A stretch of 64,000 nt of DNA from Clostridium sp. LS (GTDB lineage Bacteria > Bacillota > Clostridia > Clostridiales > Clostridiaceae). The DNA is taken from positions 81,506-145,505 of the forward strand of contig NZ_AUUU01000013.1 of assembly GCF_002760435.1 (NCBI RefSeq). Direction: 5' to 3'. Below the pieces are notes generated by a model, which saw nothing but the letters and a program-made list of their open reading frames with translations, was not told where the DNA came from and did no database searches. Made by a program: the position numbers and the translations under genes. This document shows, piece after piece, positions 8,758 through 17,933 of the stretch (the first letter of the stretch is position 1; every line of letters starts with the position of its first letter).

Positions 8758-9528
8758 ATGTCAATTATTAAAGTAAATGGAATAAATTTAAACGTTGAAG
8801 TTCAAGGTTACGGACAACCTTTAATACTTATACATGGGCTTGGCTGCGATAATACTCAATGGGAGCGCGAAATAAAAAGACTTTCTAAAAATTTTAAAAC
8901 TATTGCATTAGACTGTAGAGGGCATGGGAAATCAGATAAACCTACGAGTTATACATTAAATGATCATATTCAAGATATTTTATCTATAATGGATACTTTT
9001 GAATTTTCAACTGTAAATCTTTATGGAGTTTCAATGGGAAGTTATATAGCTCAAGGTGTAGCAATCTCACAGCCTAATAGAGTAAAAAAGCTTATTTTGA
9101 CAGTTCCTAAGTCAAATGGATTAACATCATCAACTCAGAGGCTGATACAAGAGCATGAAGATGAATTAAAGAAATTAGATGAGCTAGAAAAATTAAAGTT
9201 TTTTTATAAGTTTATATCATATAATCCAGATGACATATTTTCAAAATACCCTAATATTCTCTCAAGTACATTGACCCCTGAACAAACTTCAGCAGCAAAT
9301 AAAGCATTAGCTGGATTTGATTTTAGGAATAAATTACATTATATAAAGGCAAAAACGCTCGTTATAAGTGGCAAATATGATTGTTTGAATCCACCTTCTG
9401 AAGGAAAGTTATGTGCATCATTGATACCAAATGCAACCTTTATAGAGATGCAATATTCAGGTCATATACCTATGATTGAGGAACCAGAAAAATATATTAA
9501 AATTATTGAAAAATTTCTAAGTAAATAA
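8758..9528 (+). CDS. Alpha/beta hydrolase fold protein
   Basis: 256 residues, canonical alpha/beta hydrolase: LIHGLGCDNTQW oxyanion loop, nucleophile elbow GVSMGS (Ser92), acid in SGKYDCLNPP near 218 and His in YSGHIPMIEEPE near 239. The DCRGHGKSDKP segment is typical of the BioH/RsbQ/3-oxoadipate enol-lactonase branch. Cytoplasmic. It is monocistronic with its own promoter. The substrate is unknown. Confidence 0.8.
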   Translation: MSIIKVNGINLNVEVQGYGQPLILIHGLGCDNTQWEREIKRLSKNFKTIALDCRGHGKSDKPTSYTLNDHIQDILSIMDTFEFSTVNLYGVSMGSYIAQGVAISQPNRVKKLILTVPKSNGLTSSTQRLIQEHEDELKKLDELEKLKFFYKFISYNPDDIFSKYPNILSSTLTPEQTSAANKALAGFDFRNKLHYIKAKTLVISGKYDCLNPPSEGKLCASLIPNATFIEMQYSGHIPMIEEPEKYIKIIEKFLSK

Positions 9529-9559
9529 ATAAGGAGTGAATAGAATATTATGAAAGTTA

Positions 9560-9588
9560 TGGACTAATTGCTTTGGAAATGTTATAAT
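9560..9588 (+). promoter_or_regulatory. Promoter of the TetR gene with an operator half-site
   Basis: A -10 TATAAT at 9583-9588 is preceded at 17 bases by TGGACT (9560-9565). That -35 is the left part of TGGACTAATTGCTTTG, a copy of the operator whose right half has diverged. Confidence 0.45.
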
Positions 9589-9593
9589 AGTTT

Positions 9594-9609
9594 TGGACTA
9601 ATCGTTCCA
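9594..9609 (+). promoter_or_regulatory. Probable TetR operator (autoregulatory copy)
   Basis: TGGACTAATCGTTCCA, an imperfect palindrome just downstream of the -10 of the TetR gene. A near-identical site precedes the neighbouring gene (10242-10257). Confidence 0.6.
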
Positions 9610-9645
9610 AAAATGTCACAATTTATTTAAGAAGGTGGAAAACAA

Positions 9646-10227
9646 ATGGCAAGACCAAGAGAATTCAACAAAGAAGAAGCTTTGAAACAAGCTATGAAAG
9701 TATTTTGGAGAAAAGGCTATGATAGTACTAGTGTTTCCGATTTAACTAAAGCCATGGGGATAAGTCGTTCAAGCATGTATGAAACTTTTATAGATAAACA
9801 AAACTTATTTATTGAAACAATGAACTATTACTCTCAGTTAGTTGGTTCGAGAAGAACTGTTATTTTTAATACTGTCAAATCGGTAAAGCAAGGCGTGAAG
9901 GACTACCTTGATGAACGAATCAATATGGCTTTAGATGAAGAATATCCAGGAGGATGTTTTATCACCAATACTGCTACATCTCTTGAAACTGCTGATGAGA
10001 GAGTTAAAACTGCAATTAAACTTAGTACAGAAAAAATAGAAAACGAATTTTTTGCTTTTCTGGAACTGGGAAAAACTAAAGGCGAAATTGGAGGAGACAA
10101 AGATACACGCGCCCTTGCAAGATTTCTCTTAGGATTGACAAGCGGAATTAATGTTGTTGCTCGGGTGCAAAAAAACCGTAAGGTATTGGAAGATATGGTA
10201 AAATGCTCATTGGATATATTGGGGTAA
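9646..10227 (+). CDS. TetR/AcrR-family transcriptional repressor
   Basis: 193 residues. The N-terminal TetR helix-turn-helix is complete: MARPREFNKEEAL, then FWRKGYDSTSVSDLTKAMGISRSS with the recognition helix near 38-47. The C-terminal ligand domain (about 75-190) is all-helical and includes a PGGCFITN segment typical of the YxaF/LmrA/NemR-like branch. It probably represses itself and the adjacent ferredoxin-nitroreductase gene through TGGACyAATCrTTCCA sites. The inducer is unknown; electrophiles or quinone-like compounds would suit the neighbour. Confidence 0.9.
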   Translation: MARPREFNKEEALKQAMKVFWRKGYDSTSVSDLTKAMGISRSSMYETFIDKQNLFIETMNYYSQLVGSRRTVIFNTVKSVKQGVKDYLDERINMALDEEYPGGCFITNTATSLETADERVKTAIKLSTEKIENEFFAFLELGKTKGEIGGDKDTRALARFLLGLTSGINVVARVQKNRKVLEDMVKCSLDILG

Positions 10228-10241
10228 TTTTTTATACATTA

Positions 10242-10257
10242 TGGAATGATTGGTCCA
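10242..10257 (+). promoter_or_regulatory. Second copy of the TetR operator, before the nitroreductase gene
   Basis: TGGAATGATTGGTCCA; read on the other strand it is TGGACCAATCATTCCA and matches the site at 9594 in 14 of 16 positions. Confidence 0.6.
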
Positions 10258-10291
10258 AAATTATTTTATAATCAAAAAAGGAGGTCTCTAG

Positions 10292-11084
10292 ATGAGTTTT
10301 CTTTATGTTGATAAAAAAGATGTAACAAGATGGAATATGTACTTTAGGTTGTCCGTATGGGGTTATCTATTTAAGTGAAAAGAGTGGGTATCCTAAGCAA
10401 GCAGATGATGCAGAAGAATGGTGTATGGCATGTGGTCATTGTGTTACCACATGTCCCACAGGAGCCTTGTCAATTTCAAAACTTTCTAAGGAAAACTGTT
10501 CTGAAACTAAAGACGAATTAGATATTTCAAAGGATGCAGCATTGCAGTTTCTAAAGTCCCGGCGTTCAGTTCGAGCATATAAAGAAAAAGCTATAAACAA
10601 TGATATTCTTTTTAAAGTTTTAGACACAACGCGATGGGCAGCTTCTGCTGGTAACTTTCATTCTGTTCACTGGTTGATGATTGAAGACACAAATGAAGCA
10701 CGAAAATTGGCAGCTCTAGTTATAGAATACCTGCGAAAAGAGGAGCCGAATCATAAATTCATACGTGCATGGGAAGAAGGGCATGACATGGTTTTTCGAG
10801 GAGCACCACATATAGTTGTTGCTCATGCTTCAAAAGATAATCGTTATGCTGCAGTAGAATGTATCATAGCTACCACTTATATGGAATTGGCAGCTCATGC
10901 ATTTGGACTTGGTGCGTGTTGGTCTAGTACTCTTCAGCGAGCTTTTAACGGTTCAATAGCTGTACGGGAATTTTTTGATCTTCCACTTGAACATAGTGTG
11001 TATGGTACTCTTATGATTGGATATCCAAAAGTTAAATATCGAATGATTCCTGAGCGCAGCCCAATTAATGTAAAGTGGAGATAA
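10292..11084 (+). pseudogene. Ferredoxin-nitroreductase fusion gene with a disrupted N-terminus
   Basis: ATG 10292 has a strong AGGAGG site but its frame closes at about 10378. From about 10330 the next frame encodes GICTLGCPYGVIYLSEKS, then EEWCMACGHCVTTCPTGAL (second 4Fe-4S cluster, intact) and a full FMN nitroreductase domain (SRRSVRAYKEK; ASAGNFHSVHWL; GLGACW) to 11084. Restoring two bases at AGATG-GAATATG would join the frames and rebuild the first cluster as RCGICTLGCP. Intact, the protein would be about 264 residues, a cytoplasmic flavin/iron-sulphur oxidoreductase that reduces nitro or quinone compounds. It is probably controlled by the upstream TetR gene. Either a real two-base deletion or a sequencing error. 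Confidence 0.75.
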
Positions 11085-11184
11085 GATTACTTTTAAGGAA
11101 TAGCCTGCTAATTATTTATAACTTTTGAATTTAAGCTAATATAATCCACATCAAAATACGAAAATTTTATTGGGGGAATGTATA

Positions 11185-11841
11185 ATGAATATTAACCGAC
11201 AATTAATCCAGGGTAATGGGTTTACAGTTCCTAGTATTCTAATAACACCTTTAAATTCTATAGGTGCTGCAGTAATAATTCATGGAATTGGTAGTTGCAA
11301 AGAAGAACATCTTGGGTTTGCTTGGAGAATGGCAGAATCAGGATTTACTACTTGTGTTATTGACCTTCGTGGTCATGGTGAACATAAACTTGAATTTGAC
11401 GAAAATATTGTTTTAGATGTGGAGGCTGCAATTGAGTATTGCCGACGTTTCGGGAAGGTAGTTTCCATTGGTCATTCTTTAGGTGGGCGTCTTTCGCTCA
11501 TATGCAATGCTGATTATTCTATTGGAATATCTCCTGCGATTTATAAAACTATATGCGATCAAACGATAGAAAACCTGAAAATATTTAGAAACCATAGAAT
11601 ACGCCAGACTTTTTCTAATGTTGAGATCTTTAATAAAATTCCAATGTGGCAGGTAAGTGAAAATAAACCCACAATGATATTTTTTGGCTCACGCGATTCC
11701 CAAGATATTTTATTGGCATGTGATAACTTAAAATCCACAAATGTATCGGCTATTAAAATAAACGGGGCATTACACAGCGATATTTTTTTACTTGAAGAAA
11801 CTTTCGATAAGGTAATAAAGAAGTTGAAAAAATGGTTTTGA
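11185..11841 (+). CDS. Alpha/beta hydrolase, paralogue 2
   Basis: 218 residues from ATG 11185 behind GGGGGA; the frame also opens at a TTG (11170) that overlaps the ribosome site. Same architecture as the gene at 6853: VIIHGIGSCKEEHLGF, GHSLGG with Ser98, GSRDSQD acid and ALHSDIF histidine. The two genes are obvious duplicates that have diverged, about 4.3 kb apart. It follows the nitroreductase gene by 100 bases without a visible terminator. Function unknown. Confidence 0.8.
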   Translation: MNINRQLIQGNGFTVPSILITPLNSIGAAVIIHGIGSCKEEHLGFAWRMAESGFTTCVIDLRGHGEHKLEFDENIVLDVEAAIEYCRRFGKVVSIGHSLGGRLSLICNADYSIGISPAIYKTICDQTIENLKIFRNHRIRQTFSNVEIFNKIPMWQVSENKPTMIFFGSRDSQDILLACDNLKSTNVSAIKINGALHSDIFLLEETFDKVIKKLKKWF

Positions 11842-12170
11842 AAATTTACTTGCTGTAGCGAGACAATTAGGAAAAATGCTTGCTTGTTGTTAAGTTTTCT
11901 GATTAATGTAATACAAATCTTAAATACAATTGCTGGATTTCTATTAATTTGTTTGGGTATTAAAATGTGTAAAGTTATTATATTAATTTGTAATACTTTT
12001 ATTCATAATATTATCATGGTAAGTATTTTGTGGATTTGATAAAGTAAATTAAAATAAAGTCTTTTAAAACGGAACAGTATGAAATTTACAAAATATTCTA
12101 TAATTAACTGGAAGATAAGTGGTGATTTATGCTGCAAAATTTTGAAAAGAATATTTATATATTATGAAAT
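11842..12170. other. Intergenic stretch
   Basis: No gene is supported. Around 12075-12107 it holds a promoter-like segment (GTATGAAATTTACAAAATATTC then TATAAT-like) that resembles the upstream modules at 2592 and 6750. Confidence 0.4.
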
Positions 12171-12188
12171 ATGAAGAGGAATATTATT

Positions 12189-12761
12189 GTGAAAGAATTA
12201 TCTGAAATGACATTAGAAGAACTACAGAGGTTATTGCCTATCATTCTTAAAGAACATAATTTTGACTATAAAGTTTGGTATGAAATAGAAAAGAGACAAT
12301 TAATCGATAAATCTGGTGAATTGATATTAAGGATAAATCATATTGGAAGTACTGCAGTAGAAGGACTGATAGCAAAGCCAACAGTTGATATACTAATGGA
12401 GATTTCCCGAGATAGTAATATTGATGAATTAAAAGAAAAACTTTTATCTATGGATTGGCTATTAATGAATTCAGCAATTTCTTCTAAATTTAAACAAACA
12501 TATAATAAAGGGTATACTAAAATGGGGTTCGCAGAAAAAGTGTACCACCTACATGTTAGATATCAGGATGATTGGAATGAACTATATTTTAGAGATTACT
12601 TAATTGAATATCCAGAAGTAGCAAAAGAGTATGGCAAATTAAAACTTGGATTTTGGAAAAAGTTTGAGCATGATAGAGATGGATATACGGAGGCAAAGAG
12701 TGATTTTATTTCAAGTGTTACTGATAAAGCAAGAAAAAAATATGGAGATAGATATGCTTAA
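12189..12761 (+). CDS. GrpB-family nucleotidyltransferase-like protein
   Basis: 190 residues from GTG 12189, which stands 8 bases after AGAGGA; an ATG at 12171 is in frame but has no site. The family hallmark HIGSTAVEGLIAKPTVDILMEI lies near residues 53-74, and YHLHVR and FRDYL...YPEVAKEYGKLK follow. GrpB (UPF0157) proteins have a nucleotidyltransferase-like fold; their cellular role is not settled. The downstream gene overlaps its last bases. Confidence 0.85.
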   Translation: MKELSEMTLEELQRLLPIILKEHNFDYKVWYEIEKRQLIDKSGELILRINHIGSTAVEGLIAKPTVDILMEISRDSNIDELKEKLLSMDWLLMNSAISSKFKQTYNKGYTKMGFAEKVYHLHVRYQDDWNELYFRDYLIEYPEVAKEYGKLKLGFWKKFEHDRDGYTEAKSDFISSVTDKARKKYGDRYA

Positions 12762-13487
12762 CAAATTTTATTGTGCAATTGAACAATATCCAGGTTGCGA
12801 TGAACTAATATAGTGGATATCAACAGTATTAAGAATACATTTATTGGGGCATCAAATTAAAGAAAAAGAGAAGTATGAAAGAAAAATTATAGCATGGCTT
12901 GAACTTGTGACAGCAGGCACTAAAGAAAAGACTGCTTCAATGGCAAAATTAGATTTAGCATCAATGTATAGGGAGAAAAAAGAGTATGAAAAGGCCCAGG
13001 AAGTATTAGATAAAATTCCGGAAATAAAAGTAGATAAAAAACTCAACAAGCATTATTACTTGAAAGTAGAGGTGAAATTGATGAAGCTTATGGCATTTGG
13101 GAAAGCAAATTATGGGGAAATGCTCATGAAACATTGATTACATTATCTTTTATAATAAAGCTGCTATATAAAGAAAAGAAATTTAGTGAGGAATACATAG
13201 AGCGTGCTAAAAAGGCTGCTGAAGTATTTGATTTTGGAGCATATCATAAATATGAATTAGATTTATGGAGTGCAATAGAAAAACGTGATGAAGAAAAAAC
13301 TATAGAAATGATTATAAATATGGTAAATGAAGCGGGTACCATGGATGATTCTATGAAATCAAAACTATATAAGCATATGAAATTTGATGTGGCTCATAAT
13401 ATAAGTAAAGATAAATATAAAAAGTTAGTAAAAGGGGCATTAAAAAAAGAAAGGATATTGATTTTGTCAAAGATGATTCTAGGATAA
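12754..13487 (+). pseudogene. Helical-repeat protein gene with an in-frame stop and a frameshift
   Basis: The gene starts at ATG 12754 inside the GrpB end (ribosome site GGAGAT) and reads MLNKFYCAIEQYPGCDELI, then TAG at 12811-12813. The same frame goes on with WISTVLRIHLLGHQIKEKEK to about 13078. There the frame must change: the next frame continues with EIDEAYGIWESKLW and runs to 13487. Restoring both gives about 244 residues of amphipathic helices (EKYERKIIAWLE; MYREKKEYEKAQEVLDKIPE), like the TPR-type C-terminal part of some XRE regulators. No helix-turn-helix is visible. I do not recognise an exact family. Confidence 0.55.
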
Positions 13488-13653
13488 AATTTCTATTGGA
13501 ATAGCGCTAATGAACTTATTAATTCAAAATCAAATAAATTTATTAATTAATAAGAAATTGTGATGAAGTCTACAGTATACTCACCTGGTTTATTATATTA
13601 CAAATAGAAACTAACAAATTAATTAGATAAATTGCATACTTTAAGGAGGAACT

Positions 13654-14163
13654 AAGAGTAAGATATTTTTTATTGGAGATACTCATTTTGGACATAGTCA
13701 AATTATTGATTGTGAGAAAAGACCTTTTGTTAATGTTGAAGAGATGGATAAAGAATTAATTATTAGATGGAATTCTGTTGTAATGGATGAGGATACGGTT
13801 TTTATGGTAGGAGACTTTTCTTTTCATGATAAGGAAAAGACAACAGAGATATGTAGTAGTTTAAAAGGAAGAATGATATTAATTATGGGTAATCATGATG
13901 ATAAGCAAGAAGAGCATTACACAGATTGCGGTTTTCATAAGGTATATGAATATCCAATAATTTTAGAAGGATTTTGGATGGTTTCTCATGAGCCATTATA
14001 TTTAAATAAGAATATGCCTTATGCTAATATTTATGGTCACGTGCATGGAAATGAGATGAATGTAGATTATTCAAAACACTCATTTTGTGCATGTGTGGAA
14101 CGTATTAATTATACTCCTATTGAATGGGGCGAAATAAAGGCAAGAATTTCTAGCATTAAATAA
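13654..14163 (+). pseudogene. Metallophosphoesterase family protein lacking a usable start codon
   Basis: The coding frame contains the complete calcineurin-like set: GDTHFGH (right after the start), VGDFSFHD, GNHDD, VSHEPL and YGHVHGN. The first metal-ligand motif lies upstream of the first ATG (13744). An AGGAGG at 13644-13649 is followed in frame by ACT AAG AGT AAG ATA TTT, with no ATG, GTG or TTG between the stop at 13642 and 13744. An ATG-to-AAG change at 13654 is the simplest explanation. Starting at 13744 would give 139 residues without Asp/His of motif 1, which should be inactive. The intact family hydrolyses phosphoesters in the cytoplasm. Confidence 0.65.
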
Positions 14164-14419
14164 AATAATAAAATTCAATGCAGCTTTAGCTGAAAAACTG
14201 GGGTATCATTTTGATAAAGAGTATATAGCATATGAAATCGCGAACTATACGGTACAAGAATTTTGTTACGTCCTCATAAATTTAATAATAGCTTGCACTT
14301 TCATGGTATTTGTTGACTATGTTTACATATTGTATTATATTAAAAATAAATGAAAAACTTTGCGAAATTCTTAATAAATATTTAAAAATATTAAGAATTT
14401 AATTACTGGGGGGCTATAA

Positions 14420-15715
14420 ATGAAAGAGATTAATATGAAATATGGACAAGGGAAGATGAAGGCTTTTATTAATGAGAATAATATTCTTGAAGTAATTGAA
14501 AGCAATGCTTTTAAACAAGATAAGACTGAAAATGAAATTATTTCTGAAGCATTGGATAATCCTATTGATAGCGATAAACTAAGAAATATAGTACATGAAG
14601 GTGAAACAGTTTGTATAATAATTTCGGATATTACAAGAAGTTGGCAAAAACCACATGAATTTTTATATAAAATTGTTGAGGAGTTAAATGCTGGTGGAAT
14701 TAAGGATGAGGATATTTTATTCCTATCTTCGCTGGGGACTCACAGAAAGCATACTAGGGAAGAACACGAAATACTTTTAGGGGAAAAGCTATCAAAAAGA
14801 TTTGAAGTTTATGATCACGATTGCTTTGATGAAGAAAGCATGGTTTATCTAGGTGATACAAGTCATGGAACACCAGTTATAGTAAACAAAAAAGCCGTTG
14901 AATGCGATCATATTGTTATTACAGGAGCTATTATTTATCATTTCCTTGTTGGCTGGTCTGGAGGGAAAAAATCAATACTACCTGGTATTGCGTCATTTAA
15001 AACAATATCAATAAATCATTCACTTTCTTTAAACGATGGCTTTGGAAGTGGGACAAGGGCCAGCGTATGTTCAGGTAATATTATAGAAAATCCTGTGCAT
15101 GATGATATGATGCAGGCAGCTGCCATGGTAAAACCAAGCTTCATGTTTAATGTAGTAATGGGACCAGATGGAAGTATTGCTGGTGCAGTAGCTGGAGATT
15201 ACATAACAGCTCATGAAGCAGGAAGAAAATTAGTTGATAGTATCGATGGTGTTAATATAAAAAAGAAATCAGATATAGTTATTGCCAGCGCGGGAGGAGC
15301 ACCAAAGGATATAAATCTTTATCAATCTATAAAAACTTTAATAAATGCAAAGGAAGCAGTAGTTGACGGAGGTACAATTATAATACTTGCTGAATGCAGT
15401 GAAGGTATTGGAGAAGTTAAAGATATTAATGATATGATATTGAATTTTAATAATATGCTTGATAGAGAAAAAGAACTTAGAGAAAATTATACTATCTCAA
15501 AATACGTTGGATACTTTTTTTGCGAGACTGGTGAAAAGTACAAACTAATTTTAGTTTCAAAAATTGATCCTTCATTGCTTAAAAATACAAAGATTATTTT
15601 GACTGAAACATTAGAACAGGCACTTGAAATTGCTTATAAAGATCAAAATAAAAATCTTACAATTAACCTTATGCCTCACGGAGCTAGTACACTTCCAAAA
15701 TTAGCTTCAAAATAA
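14420..15715 (+). CDS. larA: Nickel-dependent lactate racemase family protein (LarA)
   Basis: 431 residues, full length. Residues known from Lactobacillus plantarum LarA fall at the same numbers here: His108 (in LGTHRKH), His174 (in IIYHF), Lys184 (in GGKKS), which carries the nickel-pincer cofactor, and His200 (in SINHS), a nickel ligand. DITRSW is also present. The enzyme interconverts 2-hydroxyacid enantiomers through the pincer nucleotide; homologues act on substrates other than lactate, so D/L-lactate is likely but not proven. No larB, larC or larE is in this window. It is preceded by a GGGGG site and followed by a strong terminator. Confidence 0.85.
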   Translation: MKEINMKYGQGKMKAFINENNILEVIESNAFKQDKTENEIISEALDNPIDSDKLRNIVHEGETVCIIISDITRSWQKPHEFLYKIVEELNAGGIKDEDILFLSSLGTHRKHTREEHEILLGEKLSKRFEVYDHDCFDEESMVYLGDTSHGTPVIVNKKAVECDHIVITGAIIYHFLVGWSGGKKSILPGIASFKTISINHSLSLNDGFGSGTRASVCSGNIIENPVHDDMMQAAAMVKPSFMFNVVMGPDGSIAGAVAGDYITAHEAGRKLVDSIDGVNIKKKSDIVIASAGGAPKDINLYQSIKTLINAKEAVVDGGTIIILAECSEGIGEVKDINDMILNFNNMLDREKELRENYTISKYVGYFFCETGEKYKLILVSKIDPSLLKNTKIILTETLEQALEIAYKDQNKNLTINLMPHGASTLPKLASK

Positions 15716-15733
15716 TTTTATTATTATAGAAAA

Positions 15734-15770
15734 AAAGGGATACCAGCTTAATATATAGGTATCCCTTTAT
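15734..15770. terminator. Bidirectional terminator between larA and luxS
   Basis: An 11-bp stem AAAGGGATACC / GGTATCCCTTT with flanking A and T runs serves both converging genes. Confidence 0.85.
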
Positions 15771-15812
15771 AATATATACTTAATAATAAAGTTAAATTAT
15801 GCATGTCCAAAA

Positions 15813-16295
15813 TTAGTTAGCTGGATATACTAAATTTTCTTCTTTTATGTTTAATAAAACTTCGTTAAGGAACTTATTTGCTAAATATTTTGCCATTGGT
15901 AAGTTCATGTCTAAATAATTGCCGCAATCTCTAGCGGAAGCGCCAGGAATGTCTCCTTCAAATTCAGCCATAAATTTATATAGTTCTGTAAGTAGAGGAA
16001 CTATATCTTTAGATTTATAATCTCCATGTAAAATTAAATAAAAACCTGTTCTGCATCCCATTGGTCCAAAGTAAACAGTTTTATCTGCAAACTCTTTGTG
16101 ATTTCTTAAGAATGTTGCAGCTAAATGTTCAATTGCATGCATTTCTGCAGTATTCATAGTTGGCTCATAATTAGGCCTAGTCATTCTTATATCAAAAGTT
16201 GTAAGAACTGTTTCACCAAACTTATCTTGTCTTGATACATATACACCTGGAATTAGTTCTAGGTGGTTGATTGTAAAACTTGCTATTTTTTCCAT
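15813..16295 (-). CDS. luxS: S-ribosylhomocysteine lyase LuxS
   Basis: 160 residues. The ATG at 16295 follows AGGAG by 8 bases; a GTG at 16304 overlaps that site. Active-site features are all visible: HAIEH (His53, Glu56, His57), GCRTGFYL (catalytic Cys81) and ARDCGN (metal ligand Cys124). The enzyme splits S-ribosylhomocysteine into homocysteine and the autoinducer-2 precursor DPD, as part of the activated methyl cycle in the cytoplasm. It is monocistronic; no pfs or S-box leader is adjacent. Confidence 0.97.
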   Translation of the reverse strand: MEKIASFTINHLELIPGVYVSRQDKFGETVLTTFDIRMTRPNYEPTMNTAEMHAIEHLAATFLRNHKEFADKTVYFGPMGCRTGFYLILHGDYKSKDIVPLLTELYKFMAEFEGDIPGASARDCGNYLDMNLPMAKYLANKFLNEVLLNIKEENLVYPAN

Positions 16296-16526
16296 TAATC
16301 TCACTCCTATATACTAGTTATCAATAATAAACTATTTAATTGTAGTTATTGAAACCTTATTTAGATTTCTATTATTAAATTTTAGCATTTGTAATTTCCT
16401 TTATCAATATATTGTTTACGAAAAAAATTTAAAGTTATTACAGTATCATAAGATATAAGGGAAGATTTGTAAGAATTATAGTATAATAAGAAGAGGTTAT
16501 TTTTAATTACAAGGGAGTAAATTCAC

Positions 16527-17831
16527 ATGGAAAGAATGACAAAACATTTGATTGTAATATCCTTTGATGGATTATCAACTTTAGATTTTGAATATATAAG
16601 TTCTTTATTTAATTTTAAAGAGTTTATTAAAGATTCATCCTATTGTAAAAAAGTTTACAGCGTGTATCCTTCACTTACTTATCCAGCTCATGCCACAATA
16701 GTTACTGGAAAATATCCTAAAAATCATGAAATAATAAATAACACATTGCTTCAGCCTGGCCGAAAATCTCCTGATTGGTATTGGCAAAGGAAATATATTA
16801 AGGGAGAAACTTTTTATGATACTGCAATTAATAATGGAATGAAAGTTGCAGCACTTCTTTGGCCTGTAACAGCTAAGTCAAGAATACAATATAATCTGCC
16901 TGAAATATTTGCAAACAGACCTTGGCAAAATCAAATTATGGTTTCTATTTTAAATGGAAGTCCATTATATCAAATTAAACTTAACAATATGTTTGGTGGC
17001 TTGAGGGATGGAATAAAGCAGCCAAATCTTGATAACTTTACCCATCAATCTCTTTTGTACACAATAAAAACGAAAAAACCAGATATAACATTAGTTCATT
17101 ACACAGATTTGGATACTATCCGTCATAAGTATGGATTTTATTCTAGGGAGGCAAAGGAAGCACTTATAAGGCATGATAGCAGGCTGGGAGATATTGTTGA
17201 AACCTTAGTGAAAAATAATATGTATGATCAGTCAACAATAATAGTTTTAGGAGATCACAGCAGTTTAGATGAAGATATGGTAATTAATTTGAATGTACTT
17301 CTTAAAGACAATGATTATATAAAGGTTGATGATTCAGGAAATATAATAGATTATAAAGCAATCGTAAAAAATTGTGATGGTTCAGCTTATTTATATGTGA
17401 AAGATAGATCAAATCAAAAGCTTATTTCTGAAATTAAAGATTTAATTAATAATTTTAATAAAGAACATGAATGCATAGAAGCAATTTTTACAAGTAATGA
17501 AGCTAAGGACTTTGGTGCAGACCCTAATTGCGCATTAATGCTTGAGGCAAATAAAGGATATTATTTTTTAGATAATTTAAACGGTGAGGTAATAAAGAAA
17601 ATTCAGCCTCATGAATCTGAAAGTGAACATGATATTACAAGTTCAACTCATGGATATTCTCCATTTAAAGAGGATTACACAACAGTTTTCATGGCTAAAG
17701 GTTGTGGAATCAAAAAGGGAACTGTTATTGAAAAAATGAATTTAATTGATGAGGCACCAACTATAGCAAAGTTATTAGGTTTCGAATTAAAAAATATTGA
17801 TGGAAGAGTTATTGAAGAGATTTTAGAGTAA
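16527..17831 (+). CDS. Alkaline-phosphatase-superfamily phosphodiesterase (NPP type)
   Basis: 434 residues. The nucleotide pyrophosphatase/phosphodiesterase pattern is clear: metal ligand Asp14 in SFDGLS, nucleophile Thr51 in PSLTYPAHATIVTGKYP, HYTDLDTIRHKYG (Asp/His pair), LGDHSS, and the late His in SSTHGYSP. No signal peptide is seen, so the enzyme is probably cytoplasmic, unlike eukaryotic ecto-NPPs. It hydrolyses phosphodiester or pyrophosphate bonds with two zinc ions; the substrate is unknown. It is followed after about 100 bases by the MFS gene on the same strand. Confidence 0.82.
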   Translation: MERMTKHLIVISFDGLSTLDFEYISSLFNFKEFIKDSSYCKKVYSVYPSLTYPAHATIVTGKYPKNHEIINNTLLQPGRKSPDWYWQRKYIKGETFYDTAINNGMKVAALLWPVTAKSRIQYNLPEIFANRPWQNQIMVSILNGSPLYQIKLNNMFGGLRDGIKQPNLDNFTHQSLLYTIKTKKPDITLVHYTDLDTIRHKYGFYSREAKEALIRHDSRLGDIVETLVKNNMYDQSTIIVLGDHSSLDEDMVINLNVLLKDNDYIKVDDSGNIIDYKAIVKNCDGSAYLYVKDRSNQKLISEIKDLINNFNKEHECIEAIFTSNEAKDFGADPNCALMLEANKGYYFLDNLNGEVIKKIQPHESESEHDITSSTHGYSPFKEDYTTVFMAKGCGIKKGTVIEKMNLIDEAPTIAKLLGFELKNIDGRVIEEILE

Positions 17832-17933
17832 GTGAATGCCTGAATTTTTAAAAAAGTAAATTTATTCCAGGTTTGTAATATACAATTAACATATGTATGA
17901 TAGAATAAAAAATTATGGGAGGAGGGAAATAAT

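Noticed and set aside
14165..14300. Short open stretch after the phosphoesterase gene (FNAALAEKLGYHF...)
   Set aside because: It vaguely recalls a cytidylate-kinase-like fragment but has no start, no ribosome site and too little length to support a gene or a named remnant.
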